A stretch of DNA of 46,804 nt from an uncultured Pelagibacteraceae bacterium. Lineage in GTDB: Bacteria; Pseudomonadota; Alphaproteobacteria; Pelagibacterales; Pelagibacteraceae. The DNA lies in NCBI GenBank assembly GCA_902622655.1, contig CACNQY010000007.1:1-46804 (forward strand), read 5' to 3'. The first letter of the stretch is position 1; each line of letters starts with the position of its first letter. A program made the position numbers and the translations under genes. Shown here piece after piece: positions 1 through 9,851 of the stretch. The notes under the pieces were generated by a model, which saw nothing but the letters and a program-made list of their open reading frames with translations, did no database searches and was not told the DNA's origin.

Positions 1-398
1 TATGGATACCACTTGGCCAAAAACTAGGTATGGGAACAATATTTAATGCTTTGATAATTGCAATTATGATAGATCTTTGTATTAAGTACGTGCCAACTCC
101 ATCTACTTATATTGGTCAATTAATTTTAGCAGCGATTTCTGTACTAACAGTAGGTATAGGTGGTGGAATTTATCTTGTATCTAATTTAGGGGCAGGTCCG
201 AGAGATGGATTAATGATAGGATTACAAAAAATATCAAATTTACCAATTGCTATAGTAAGAGCAGCTTTAGAAATTTCTGCTGTAAGTATTGGTTGGTATT
301 TAGGAGGGACAGTTGGAATTGGAACTTTATTATTTGCTTTTGGAATTGGCCCCTGCGTTGCTTTAGGTTTATATTTAGTTGATAAAATATTTGATTAA
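1..398 (+). CDS. YczE/YitT-type integral membrane protein (5' end missing)
   Basis: The reading frame is open from the left edge, so the start lies outside the window; the ATG at position 30 is probably internal. About 131 residues are visible and they form several hydrophobic segments. The pattern SNLGAGPRDGLMIGL followed by a second membrane part with FGIGPCVALGLYLVDK is what I associate with the YczE family of multi-pass inner-membrane proteins (COG2364), whose substrate is not known. The gene converges on typA, and the two stop codons share the four bases TTAA at 395-398. Family assignment is from recognition only; the exact function is unknown. Confidence 0.75.
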   Translation, partial: WIPLGQKLGMGTIFNALIIAIMIDLCIKYVPTPSTYIGQLILAAISVLTVGIGGGIYLVSNLGAGPRDGLMIGLQKISNLPIAIVRAALEISAVSIGWYLGGTVGIGTLLFAFGIGPCVALGLYLVDKIFD

Positions 399-2221
399 GC
401 TGCGGCTATAGCTTTTTCACTTTTTTTTCTTTTATGTGGATCAAGAATAGCTTTTCTTAATCTGCAAGAATCTGGGGTTATTTCTAAAGCCTCATCTGTG
501 TTAAGCATACTTAACTGCTCTGCAATTGACATCTGTCTTACAGGAGTAAGCACAACATTTTCATCTGTGCCCTGTGTTCTCATGTTAGTCAATTTTTTAC
601 CTTTCATTACATTGATTATCATGTCGCCCGGTTTAGGAGCAAGACCAACAATCATTCCAGGATAAACAGAGTCATTATGAGTAACAAACATCTCTCCTCT
701 TGCTTGTAAATTAAAGATAGCAAATGCTACTGCTTTTCCCTGTTCCATTGAAATTAACGCACCATTTCTTCTCCCCTCCATTTCTCCTTCAAAAGGCCCA
801 TAGTTATGGAATATTCTATTAATCACTCCATTTCCTTTTGTAAGTGTAAGAAATCTACTTGTGTATCCCATTAAGCCTCTAGTAGGTGCATGGAAAATCA
901 ATCTTTTTTTATTTGTACCAGTATCTTTCAATTCAATTAATTTACCTTTTCGTCTATTCATGGAGTCTATTACTTTTGAGGCGTGTTCTTCATCTAGATC
1001 CATTGTAATTTCTTCAATTGGTTCAAGTCTATCGCCATTTTCCCCTGTTTTATATAAAACTTTAGGAGGACTTACTGTCATTTCAAAACCTTCTCTTCTC
1101 ATTTGTGTTAGAAGTATTTCAAGCATCAATTCACCTCTCCCACTCACCACAAAAGAGTCTTTACCTTCATTTTCAGAAAAAGTAATTCCTACGTTATTTT
1201 GTGCCTCTAGTACTAGCCTCTCCCTTATTTGAGTACTAGTAAGTTTCTTACCCTCAGTACCAGCAAGAGGTGAAGTGTTTACAGTAATTGTAATTGACAT
1301 TGTAGGAGGATCTATAGGAGTAGCAGGTATTGGTTCATTTACTTCTAAATCGCAGATAGTATCTGCAACGTTAGCTTTTTCTAATCCTGCAACAACAACA
1401 ATATCTCCAGCCTCGCCAATATCTATTGGTACTTTTTTAGTTCCCTCATATCTAAATATTTTGGTCAATTTACCTTCATCAACTTTTTCACCATTTAAAT
1501 TAAGTGCTTTAATAGATTGGTTAGCTTTCGCAGTTCCTTGTGTAATTCTACCAACTAGACTTCTACCTAAAAAATTATCTGAATAAAGAAGCGTTGATAG
1601 CATAGCAAATGGTTTTGTTTTATCTAATACTGCGGGTTTAACATGATCAATTATTAAATCTAATAATGGATTTAAATTTTCTCTTGGTCCGTCAACTTCA
1701 TAATCTGCCCAACCCGATCTACCGCTTGCATATAAAACTGGGAAATCTAATTGTTCCTCATTTGCATCTAAACTCACAAATAAATCAAATGTTTCATCCA
1801 AAACTTCATTTGCTCTTTGATCGGCCTTGTCCAATTTATTTATAACAACAATTGGTTTCAATCCTTGTTTTAGTGCTTTTGATAATACAAATTTTGTTTG
1901 AGGCATAACACCTTCTGCAGAATCTATTAAAAGCAAAGCTCCATCAGCCATACTTAATACTCTTTCAACTTCAGCAGCAAAATCTCGGTGTCCAGGAGTA
2001 TCAATTATGTTTATTCTAGAATTTTTCCAAGTAATAGATGCTGGCTTAGCTAAAATTGTAATACCCCTCTCTTTTTCAAGCTCACCAGAGTCCATTAATC
2101 TTTCATTAATAACCTCATTTTCTCTAAATGACCCACTTTGCTTCATTAGATTATCAATTAAGGTAGTCTTGCCGTGATCTACATGGGCTATTATTGTGAT
2201 GTTTCTTATATTATTGCTCAT
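395..2221 (-). CDS. typA: Ribosome-associated GTPase TypA/BipA
   Basis: This 608-residue translational GTPase has the usual length for TypA/BipA, which binds the 70S ribosome and helps 50S assembly and growth under stress or cold. The G1 loop AHVDHGKTT lies near residues 10-20, the G3 motif DTPGHRDF near 75 and the G4 motif NKLDKAD near 130. The C-terminal half has the TypA-specific region with GRGELMLEILLTQMRREG and a later MEGRRNGALISMEQG. The start follows a weak AGGA only three bases away. It is the last gene of a leftward group after groESL and a small basic ORF. TypA is preferred over EF-G or LepA because of the length and the C-terminal motifs. Confidence 0.97.
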   Translation of the reverse strand: MSNNIRNITIIAHVDHGKTTLIDNLMKQSGSFRENEVINERLMDSGELEKERGITILAKPASITWKNSRINIIDTPGHRDFAAEVERVLSMADGALLLIDSAEGVMPQTKFVLSKALKQGLKPIVVINKLDKADQRANEVLDETFDLFVSLDANEEQLDFPVLYASGRSGWADYEVDGPRENLNPLLDLIIDHVKPAVLDKTKPFAMLSTLLYSDNFLGRSLVGRITQGTAKANQSIKALNLNGEKVDEGKLTKIFRYEGTKKVPIDIGEAGDIVVVAGLEKANVADTICDLEVNEPIPATPIDPPTMSITITVNTSPLAGTEGKKLTSTQIRERLVLEAQNNVGITFSENEGKDSFVVSGRGELMLEILLTQMRREGFEMTVSPPKVLYKTGENGDRLEPIEEITMDLDEEHASKVIDSMNRRKGKLIELKDTGTNKKRLIFHAPTRGLMGYTSRFLTLTKGNGVINRIFHNYGPFEGEMEGRRNGALISMEQGKAVAFAIFNLQARGEMFVTHNDSVYPGMIVGLAPKPGDMIINVMKGKKLTNMRTQGTDENVVLTPVRQMSIAEQLSMLNTDEALEITPDSCRLRKAILDPHKRKKSEKAIAAA

Positions 2222-2306
2222 AAATCCTGGCTCTTATACATATTTAAATTAATATTAAAACTGAAAAAAAGTCATAACTAGCTTGAAAAATTAGCAACTA
2301 TTAAGA

Positions 2307-2423
2307 TTAATTTGACTTTTTTTGCTGTTCTCTTTTAAGTTTTCTTCTTTCTTTAAGACTCAATTTAGGTTTTTTCTTAACACTAGAATCTTTGAAAGAT
2401 TTGCCACTATATCTTTTTGACAT
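2307..2423 (-). CDS. Small, very basic 38-residue protein of unknown function
   Basis: An ATG at 2423 opens a 38-codon frame ending in TAA at 2307. The product starts MSKRYSGKSFKDSS and continues KLSLKERRKLKREQQKK; about half of it is Lys or Arg, and it has no hydrophobic segment. It fills most of the gap between the groESL terminator and typA, on the same strand as both. There is no Shine-Dalgarno sequence ahead of the start, only an AT-rich TTATAAATTTAAATA, so it may be translated from a short or leaderless message or may be chance. The charge pattern suggests a nucleic-acid or ribosome binding peptide, but that is only inference. Confidence 0.45.
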   Translation of the reverse strand: MSKRYSGKSFKDSSVKKKPKLSLKERRKLKREQQKKSN

Positions 2424-2440
2424 TATTTAAATTTATAACT

Positions 2441-2470
2441 AAAAAAAAGGCCATCATGTGATGGCCTTTT
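2441..2470 (-). terminator. Rho-independent terminator after groEL
   Basis: The bases at 2445-2470 form a perfect inverted repeat (AAAAGGCCATCA, TG, TGATGGCCTTTT). Read on the minus strand the hairpin is followed by a run of eight T at 2448-2441. It lies 22 bases after the groEL stop and should end the groES-groEL message. Because the stem is symmetric, only the leftward direction has a gene that needs it. Confidence 0.9.
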
Positions 2471-2492
2471 AAATATTATTAATAGGTGGGTT

Positions 2493-4172
<1,680 letters not shown>

Positions 4173-4177
4173 TTAAA

Positions 4178-4468
4178 TTATTTTCCTGAAATACCCATAA
4201 TGTCGGACTCTTTCATTATGCTGTATTCTTTTCCATTAATTTTGACTTCAGTTCCTGACCATTTACCAAATAAAACTTTGTCACCAACTTTTACGTCCAT
4301 TGGAATTATTTTTCCATCCTCAGTTTTTGCTCCACCTCCTACAGCAACAACTTTGCCTTCTTGTGGTTTTTCTTGAGCTGAGTCTGGGATAATTATTCCT
4401 CCCGCAGTTTTTTCACTGCTATCTAATACCTCAATTAAAACTCTATCATGTAACGGTTTAAATTTCAT
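4178..4468 (-). CDS. groES: Co-chaperonin GroES (Hsp10)
   Basis: The 96-residue product [14 protein letters not shown]... is the heptameric lid of GroEL. The mobile-loop segment [17 protein letters not shown] is at residues about 19-35, and [22 protein letters not shown] is the usual C-terminal barrel. The frame extends 13 codons further upstream to 4507, but the ATG at 4468 is chosen because AAAGGAG sits just ahead of it and the product then begins exactly like the family. It is the first gene of the groES-groEL operon. Confidence 0.98.
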   Translation of the reverse strand: MKFKPLHDRVLIEVLDSSEKTAGGIIIPDSAQEKPQEGKVVAVGGGAKTEDGKIIPMDVKVGDKVLFGKWSGTEVKINGKEYSIMKESDIMGISGK

Positions 4469-4505
4469 AAGTTCTCCTTTATAAATCTTTACAAATATTG
4501 AACTC

Positions 4506-4533
4506 ATATAGATATTTCATCGTCTATTTCAAG
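4506..4533 (-). promoter_or_regulatory. Heat-shock (RpoH-type) promoter of groES-groEL
   Basis: On the minus strand CTTGAA (4533-4528) and CTATAT (4511-4506) are separated by 16 bases. This resembles the alphaproteobacterial sigma-32 pattern of CTTGAA followed by a CYTATNT-like -10 box. Transcription would begin near 4499, giving a leader of about 30 bases with the groES ribosome site. I see no CIRCE inverted repeat here, so HrcA control of this operon is not suggested. Confidence 0.6.
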
Positions 4534-4599
4534 ATTAGATACTCCAAAAGTATTAATATTATTAGCAAATTAGGGATTTTATGGTTTATAGGTAAAAAT

Positions 4600-5418
4600 A
4601 TGACTAAAAATTTAGATTTAATAGGACTTGCATCAATTGTGCATGATTACGATCTTTTTTACATAGATTTATGGGGTGTCATTCATAATGGCATAAATCT
4701 TCACGATAATGCTGTTAATGTATTAAATAATTTAGCTAAAATGGATAAAAATTTTGTGCTTTTAACAAATGCTCCAAGACCAAATAAAACTGTAAAAGAT
4801 TTCTTATCAAAAATGGGGCTAGATCAGAAGCTAAGGGATCATGTGTTTACGTCAGGAGAAGCTGCATTAAATTATTTAGGAAAAAATTTTTCATCAAAAA
4901 AATTTTACCACATAGGTCCGCCAAGAGATTTTGATTTATTTAGTTTATTTAAAAAAAATAAGTGTGACGATATAAAAGATAGTGATTATTTATTATGCAC
5001 AGGTTTATTTGATGATTATATTAATGATTTAACTTATTATAAAATTTTATTTAAAAATCATATCAAAAAAAAAATGATTTGCACAAATCCAGATTTGATT
5101 GTTGATCGTGGAAGTAAAAGGGAATTATGTGCAGGTTCTGTTGCAATGGTTTTTGAAAAAATGGGTGGCGAAGTTATTTATTTTGGAAAACCATATTCTG
5201 AAGTTTATAATCAATCAATAGATAATAGTAATAAAAAAATTTTAGCAATTGGAGATAATTTAAACACAGATATAAAAGGTGCAAATCTTTTAAATTATAA
5301 TTCTTTATTAATTACTAATGGAATTCATAGAAATGAAATTATGCATAAAGGGATTAAAAAAGTTGCGAAAGAATATGAAGCTATAGTAAATTTTACTCAA
5401 TCAGATTTAAAATGGTAA
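4600..5418 (+). CDS. HAD-superfamily class IIA hydrolase (TIGR01459-like)
   Basis: The 272-residue product carries the phosphatase loop YIDLWGVIHNG with the nucleophile Asp near residue 21, a second motif LLTNAPRPNK near 60, and the late motif FGKPYSEVY then ILAIGDNLNTDIKGAN near 200-220 that binds Mg. This set is that of class IIA HAD hydrolases, sugar- or nucleotide-phosphate phosphatases related to NagD; the substrate is not known. An earlier ATG at 4498 would add 34 residues that do not resemble the family and run into the groES promoter, so 4600 is preferred. It leads a rightward operon and overlaps ribF by seven bases. Confidence 0.85.
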   Translation: MTKNLDLIGLASIVHDYDLFYIDLWGVIHNGINLHDNAVNVLNNLAKMDKNFVLLTNAPRPNKTVKDFLSKMGLDQKLRDHVFTSGEAALNYLGKNFSSKKFYHIGPPRDFDLFSLFKKNKCDDIKDSDYLLCTGLFDDYINDLTYYKILFKNHIKKKMICTNPDLIVDRGSKRELCAGSVAMVFEKMGGEVIYFGKPYSEVYNQSIDNSNKKILAIGDNLNTDIKGANLLNYNSLLITNGIHRNEIMHKGIKKVAKEYEAIVNFTQSDLKW

Positions 5419-6335
5419 AGCTTTATAATAATTTTAATATTCAAAAAAAACACAAGAACTCAATTATTTTAATTGGAAACTTTGATGGTTTACATTTAGG
5501 TCATCAAAAACTATTTAGATTAGCAAAGTTATATAAAAAAAGAAATAATTTAAAAATTGGTGTTGTAAATTTTAACCCTATGCCAAAAATGTTTTTTAAT
5601 AAAAAAATTAAGAATTTTAGAATTTCAAATATTGATCAAAAAATAAAGTTACTTACTAAACTTGGGGTCGATTTTATAATAACTAAAAAATTTGATAAAA
5701 AATTTTCACAAATAAATTCTATTGATTTTATAAGAAATATTTTAAATAAAAAATTAAAATCAAAATTTATTTTTGTCAGTAATAACTTTAGATTTGGAAA
5801 CAAGCGAGAAGGCAATGTTAATTTATTAATTAAATATGAAAAGAATTTCAATTATAAAGTAATTAATCCAAAACCATTAATTAAAGCTAAAAGAACTGTT
5901 TCATCTTCTCTTATAAGATCTTATTTGGAAAAAGGTTTCTTGGATAAAGCAAATAGGCTGCTTAATAGACATTGGTCAATAGAAGGAATTGTAACAAAAG
6001 GAAGACAAGTTGGAAAAAAAATTGGTTTTCCAACCTGCAACATAGATATTAAAAATTATGTTTTGGCAAAACCAGGTGTTTATGCAGTAAAAGTTTTTAG
6101 AAAAAATAATATTAAATATTTAAAAGGTATTGCAAATCTTGGATATAGGCCAACGTTTAATCAAAAAAAATTAATATTAGAGGTTCATTTGTTTAATTTT
6201 TCTGGAAATTTATATAATAAGCTTTTATCAGTAGAGTTTTTAAAATTTATAAGAAAAGAGAAAAAATTTAAAAATGTTAATCAATTGAAAGCTCAAATTG
6301 AAACTGATCTAAAAATTGCAAAAAAAACAAAATGA
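5412..6335 (+). CDS. ribF: Bifunctional riboflavin kinase/FAD synthetase
   Basis: At 307 residues this matches RibF, which phosphorylates riboflavin to FMN and adenylates FMN to FAD in the cytosol. The N-terminal nucleotidyltransferase domain shows LIGNFDGLHLGHQKLF at residues about 20-35 and SSSLIRSYLEKG near 165. The C-terminal flavokinase domain shows GRQVGKKIGFPTCNI near 200 and GIANLGYRPTF near 245. It overlaps the HAD gene upstream and ileS downstream (ATGA), an arrangement usual for ribF-ileS-lspA. FAD made here serves flavoproteins such as CrtI and the monooxygenase at 44-45 kb. Confidence 0.97.
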   Translation: MVKLYNNFNIQKKHKNSIILIGNFDGLHLGHQKLFRLAKLYKKRNNLKIGVVNFNPMPKMFFNKKIKNFRISNIDQKIKLLTKLGVDFIITKKFDKKFSQINSIDFIRNILNKKLKSKFIFVSNNFRFGNKREGNVNLLIKYEKNFNYKVINPKPLIKAKRTVSSSLIRSYLEKGFLDKANRLLNRHWSIEGIVTKGRQVGKKIGFPTCNIDIKNYVLAKPGVYAVKVFRKNNIKYLKGIANLGYRPTFNQKKLILEVHLFNFSGNLYNKLLSVEFLKFIRKEKKFKNVNQLKAQIETDLKIAKKTK

Positions 6336-9046
6336 GTAACTCGCAAATAAATCTTCCAAAGACAGCTTTTTCAATGAAAGCTAATTTACCTATTAAGGAA
6401 CCAGAAATATTAGAATATTGGAAAAAAATTGATCTTTATGATCAATTAAGGACTTCGAGTAAAGGAAATGAGAAATTTGTACTCCATGATGGTCCGCCTT
6501 ATGCAAATGGAAATATTCATATGGGAACAGCTCTTAATAAAATTTTAAAAGATATAATTGTAAAATTTCATCAAATGGATGGAAAAGACTCTATTTATGT
6601 TCCTGGCTGGGACTGTCATGGTTTGCCTATCGAATGGAAGATTGAGGAGCAATATAAAAAAAATAAAAAGAATAAAAACGAAGTTCCAATAGTTGAGTTT
6701 AGAAAAGAGTGTAGATCATTTGCTGAAAAATGGATTAAAGTACATAAGAGTCAATTTAAACGATTAGGTGTTGTCGGTGATTGGGAAAATTATTATTCAA
6801 CAATGAGTTTTGATGCAGAGGCTCAAATTGTAAGAGAGCTCGGAAAATTCTTAAAAGAAGGAAGTTTGTATAAAGGTTTTAAACCTGTCTTATGGTCAAC
6901 GGTTGAAAAGACAGCACTTGCAGATGCAGAGGTGGAATATCAAGATCATAAATCTGATACAATTTATTCTTCATTTAAGGTTAAATCCTCTAACTTAATT
7001 GACCTAGTTGGAAGTGAAATAATTATATGGACAACAACACCCTGGACAATTCCAGCCAACAAGGCTCTAGCTTTCAACGAAGCACTTGATTATGTAATTT
7101 TAGAATTAAATGATGATGGCGATTTTAAAAATAGAAAAATTATAGTTGCAGATGCCTTAATAGAGTCGGTTGTAAAAGAATGTGAATTAAAAAATTATAA
7201 AAAAATTTACAAATTTAAAGGAAAGGAATTAAAAAATACAATCTGTAGTCATCCTTTTTTAAATCTTGGTTATAATCATGATATTCCATTGTTAAATGCA
7301 AGATTTGTTACTACTGACCAAGGAACTGGGATCGTACATTGTGCGCCAAGTCATGGACCTGATGACTTTAACTTATGCTTAAATAATGGAATTAAAGCAG
7401 TCGAAACAGTTGATGGTGATGGAAAATATACAAATAATGTGAAACTTTTTGAAGGAATTCATATTTTTAAAGCAAATCCAATTATTATTGAGAAACTTAA
7501 AGAACAGAAAAATTTATTGTCCAACGGAGAGTTAGTACACTCTTATCCCCACTCATGGAGATCGAAAGCGCCATTAGTTCATAGAGCAACTCCACAGTGG
7601 TTTATTTCAATGGAAAGCCATAAATTAAGAGATAAGGCGTTAAAGGCAATTGATGAAACTGCTTTTTATCCAAGTAAAGGTAAAGAAAGATTAAAATCAA
7701 TGATTGAAACTAGACCTGATTGGTGCGTGTCAAGACAGAGAGTATGGGGCGTTCCTCTTCCAATTTTTATAAACAAAAAAACAAAAAAAATTTTAGTTGA
7801 TGATGATGTAATAGAAAATATAGCCTCTATTTATGAAAATGAAGGTTCTGATTGTTGGTTTTCAGATGATGCTAAAAGATTTTTAGGAACTAAATATAAA
7901 GCAGAGGATTTTGAGAAACTTAACGATATCGTAGAGGTTTGGTTTGATAGTGGTTCAACGCATTCATTTGTTTTAGAAAAAAGAGAGGATTTAAAATGGC
8001 CAGCCTCAATGTATTTAGAAGGATCAGATCAGCATAGAGGTTGGTTTCATTCATCACTGCTAGAATCTTGTGGAACAAGAGGTAGAGCACCATTTGAAAG
8101 TATTTTATCTCATGGTTTTGTGGTTGATGGCAAAGGATTAAAGATGTCAAAATCTTTAGGAAACGTGATTGCTCCTGAGGATATTTTGAAAAAGTATGGT
8201 GCAGATATTTTAAGGATTTGGGTAGCTTCGTCTAATTATTCTGAGGATCTAAGAATAGATTATTCAATACTAGATCAACACGCGGATTCATATAGAAAAA
8301 TAAGAAACACATTTAGATATTTGCTAGGGAACATAAATGACAAATTTGAAATTCTAGACTTAAAAGAAATAGATGTAAATGAATTACCAGAAATTGAACA
8401 ATTTATGTTACACAAAATTTATTCTTTAAATAATAATTTTGAAAAATATTTTAAAAATTATGACTTTCATAATTTATATAAAGAATTATTAAATTTTTGT
8501 ACGGTAGATTTATCGGCATTTTATTTTGATATAAGAAAAGATACTCTTTACTGCGATCCGTTAGGCTCAAAAAAAAGAAAATCAACAATTTTAGTGTTAA
8601 ATATAATACTAGACTCTTTATTAAAATGGTTTGCTCCAATCTTGTCTTTTACTACTGAAGAAATTTATAGATTATTATTGAATAATAATAAAAGTATTCA
8701 TCTAGAAAAGTTTAAAAAATATCCAAATAATTTTCAAAATGAAAAATTAAATGATAAATGGATTGAATTAATTAATATTAGAAATATTTGTAATATTAGT
8801 ATTGAAGAAAAGCGGGCTGAAAAAATTATTGGATCAAGTCTTGAGGCAGAATTAAAAATTGAATTGAATAAAAAATTTAAAGATATATTAAGCAATGTAG
8901 ATTTTTCTGAACTATGCATTACTTCTAAAGCTGAGTTAATTTTTAAAGATAATTCAGAGTTAAAGGTGATTGCTAAAAAAGCACAAGGATTAAAGTGCCC
9001 TGTGTGTTGGAAAATAAATGAAAATTCTTGTTCAAGACATTCTTAA
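6332..9046 (+). CDS. ileS: Isoleucyl-tRNA synthetase
   Basis: The 904-residue class I synthetase charges tRNA-Ile with isoleucine. The HIGH-type motif is in PYANGNIHMGTALNK near residue 60, the editing domain contains WTTTPWTIPANKAL near 235, and the KMSKS loop is in LKMSKSLGNVIAPEDI near 605. The C-terminus is unusual: it ends KCPVCWKINENSCSRHS, so the Zn site is a CxxC followed seven residues later by CxxH, where the enzymes I know have a longer spacer and a second CxxC. It overlaps ribF by four bases and lspA by one (TAATG). Confidence 0.98.
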   Translation: MSNSQINLPKTAFSMKANLPIKEPEILEYWKKIDLYDQLRTSSKGNEKFVLHDGPPYANGNIHMGTALNKILKDIIVKFHQMDGKDSIYVPGWDCHGLPIEWKIEEQYKKNKKNKNEVPIVEFRKECRSFAEKWIKVHKSQFKRLGVVGDWENYYSTMSFDAEAQIVRELGKFLKEGSLYKGFKPVLWSTVEKTALADAEVEYQDHKSDTIYSSFKVKSSNLIDLVGSEIIIWTTTPWTIPANKALAFNEALDYVILELNDDGDFKNRKIIVADALIESVVKECELKNYKKIYKFKGKELKNTICSHPFLNLGYNHDIPLLNARFVTTDQGTGIVHCAPSHGPDDFNLCLNNGIKAVETVDGDGKYTNNVKLFEGIHIFKANPIIIEKLKEQKNLLSNGELVHSYPHSWRSKAPLVHRATPQWFISMESHKLRDKALKAIDETAFYPSKGKERLKSMIETRPDWCVSRQRVWGVPLPIFINKKTKKILVDDDVIENIASIYENEGSDCWFSDDAKRFLGTKYKAEDFEKLNDIVEVWFDSGSTHSFVLEKREDLKWPASMYLEGSDQHRGWFHSSLLESCGTRGRAPFESILSHGFVVDGKGLKMSKSLGNVIAPEDILKKYGADILRIWVASSNYSEDLRIDYSILDQHADSYRKIRNTFRYLLGNINDKFEILDLKEIDVNELPEIEQFMLHKIYSLNNNFEKYFKNYDFHNLYKELLNFCTVDLSAFYFDIRKDTLYCDPLGSKKRKSTILVLNIILDSLLKWFAPILSFTTEEIYRLLLNNNKSIHLEKFKKYPNNFQNEKLNDKWIELINIRNICNISIEEKRAEKIIGSSLEAELKIELNKKFKDILSNVDFSELCITSKAELIFKDNSELKVIAKKAQGLKCPVCWKINENSCSRHS

Positions 9047-9534
9047 TGAATTTAAAAAAAAACTTTTATTTTTATATTTTCATCGTATTTTTTGTTTTTA
9101 TATTAGATAGATTATCAAAAATATATGTAATTTATTTAAGTAAAATAAATTATAATTCAGAAATCTTTTCATCAAAGTTTTTGAATATCCAATTAATCTG
9201 GAATCAAGGAATTGCATTTGGACTTCTTGATTTCGAAAAAAGTAATTTTTATAATATTTTAACTATTTTAATATTATTAATAATTTCAATAATTATTTAC
9301 ATGTCAATTAAAACTAATGGATCAAAAAGGTATGCTCTTTTGATGATTTTGGGCGGGGCTCTGGGTAATGTTTTTGATAGAATATTTAATAAAGCCGTTC
9401 CTGATTTTATAGATTTTCATGTTGGAAATTTTCATTGGTTTATATTTAATGTTGCAGATATATTTATAAGCCTAGGTGTAATTTTTATGATATTATTAGA
9501 AATTACTGATAATAATAAAACAATTAATACATGA
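9046..9534 (+). CDS. lspA: Lipoprotein signal peptidase (signal peptidase II)
   Basis: This 162-residue membrane protease removes signal peptides from prolipoproteins at the lipobox cysteine. There are four hydrophobic segments and the conserved blocks WNQGIAFGLLD, GGALGNVFDR (first catalytic Asp) and FNVADIFISLG (second catalytic Asp). The start is taken at 9046, coupled to the ileS stop by TAATG; an in-frame ATG at 9028 would add six residues inside ileS. The next gene encodes a lipoprotein, a likely substrate, and overlaps by ATGA. Confidence 0.97.
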   Translation: MNLKKNFYFYIFIVFFVFILDRLSKIYVIYLSKINYNSEIFSSKFLNIQLIWNQGIAFGLLDFEKSNFYNILTILILLIISIIIYMSIKTNGSKRYALLMILGGALGNVFDRIFNKAVPDFIDFHVGNFHWFIFNVADIFISLGVIFMILLEITDNNKTINT

Positions 9535-9851
9535 AAATTCTAAAATTATTTTTGTTATTTTATTTTTTAGTTTTTTTTTCATCCTGCGGGACTGTTAAAA
9601 AAGCTTTTTCTAACCAAAAAAAGAATAGTAGTGATGAATTTTTAGTGGAAAAAAAGTCTCCTTTAGTGATGCCACCAGATTATAATGAATTACCAGTCCC
9701 CTTGTCCAAAAAAAACCAGATAGTTTCAAAAAAAAATAAAATCAAAGATTTAATATCTGAAGATCAATTAAAGGAAGGTAATAATAATAGCAATAATTTT
9801 AACAATGAAAATTTAGAAAAATCTCTTTTAGAAAAAATTAAAAAAAATTAA
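9531..9851 (+). CDS. BamF-like lipoprotein (DUF3035 family)
   Basis: The 106-residue precursor has a hydrophobic N-terminus ending in the lipobox VFFSSC, so Cys-19 or its neighbour would be lipidated. The mature part carries SPLVMPPDYNELPVP near residues 43-57, which I recognise as the Pro-rich core of DUF3035 proteins. In Caulobacter this family is BamF, a subunit of the outer-membrane beta-barrel assembly complex. The rest is Asn/Lys-rich and poorly conserved. It sits between lspA and pgi with overlapping ends. The family call rests on one short motif plus the lspA neighbourhood. Confidence 0.75.
   Translation: MKILKLFLLFYFLVFFSSCGTVKKAFSNQKKNSSDEFLVEKKSPLVMPPDYNELPVPLSKKNQIVSKKNKIKDLISEDQLKEGNNNSNNFNNENLEKSLLEKIKKN

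Noticed and set aside
4498..4599. Upstream extension of the HAD hydrolase from the ATG at 4498
   Set aside because: The 34 extra residues do not resemble the family and would overlap the groES promoter and leader on the other strand; the ATG at 4600 gives the normal N-terminus.
9028..9045. Earlier lspA start inside ileS
   Set aside because: The ATG at 9046 is coupled to the ileS stop by TAATG, the same arrangement as at several other junctions here; the earlier ATG adds six residues without support.
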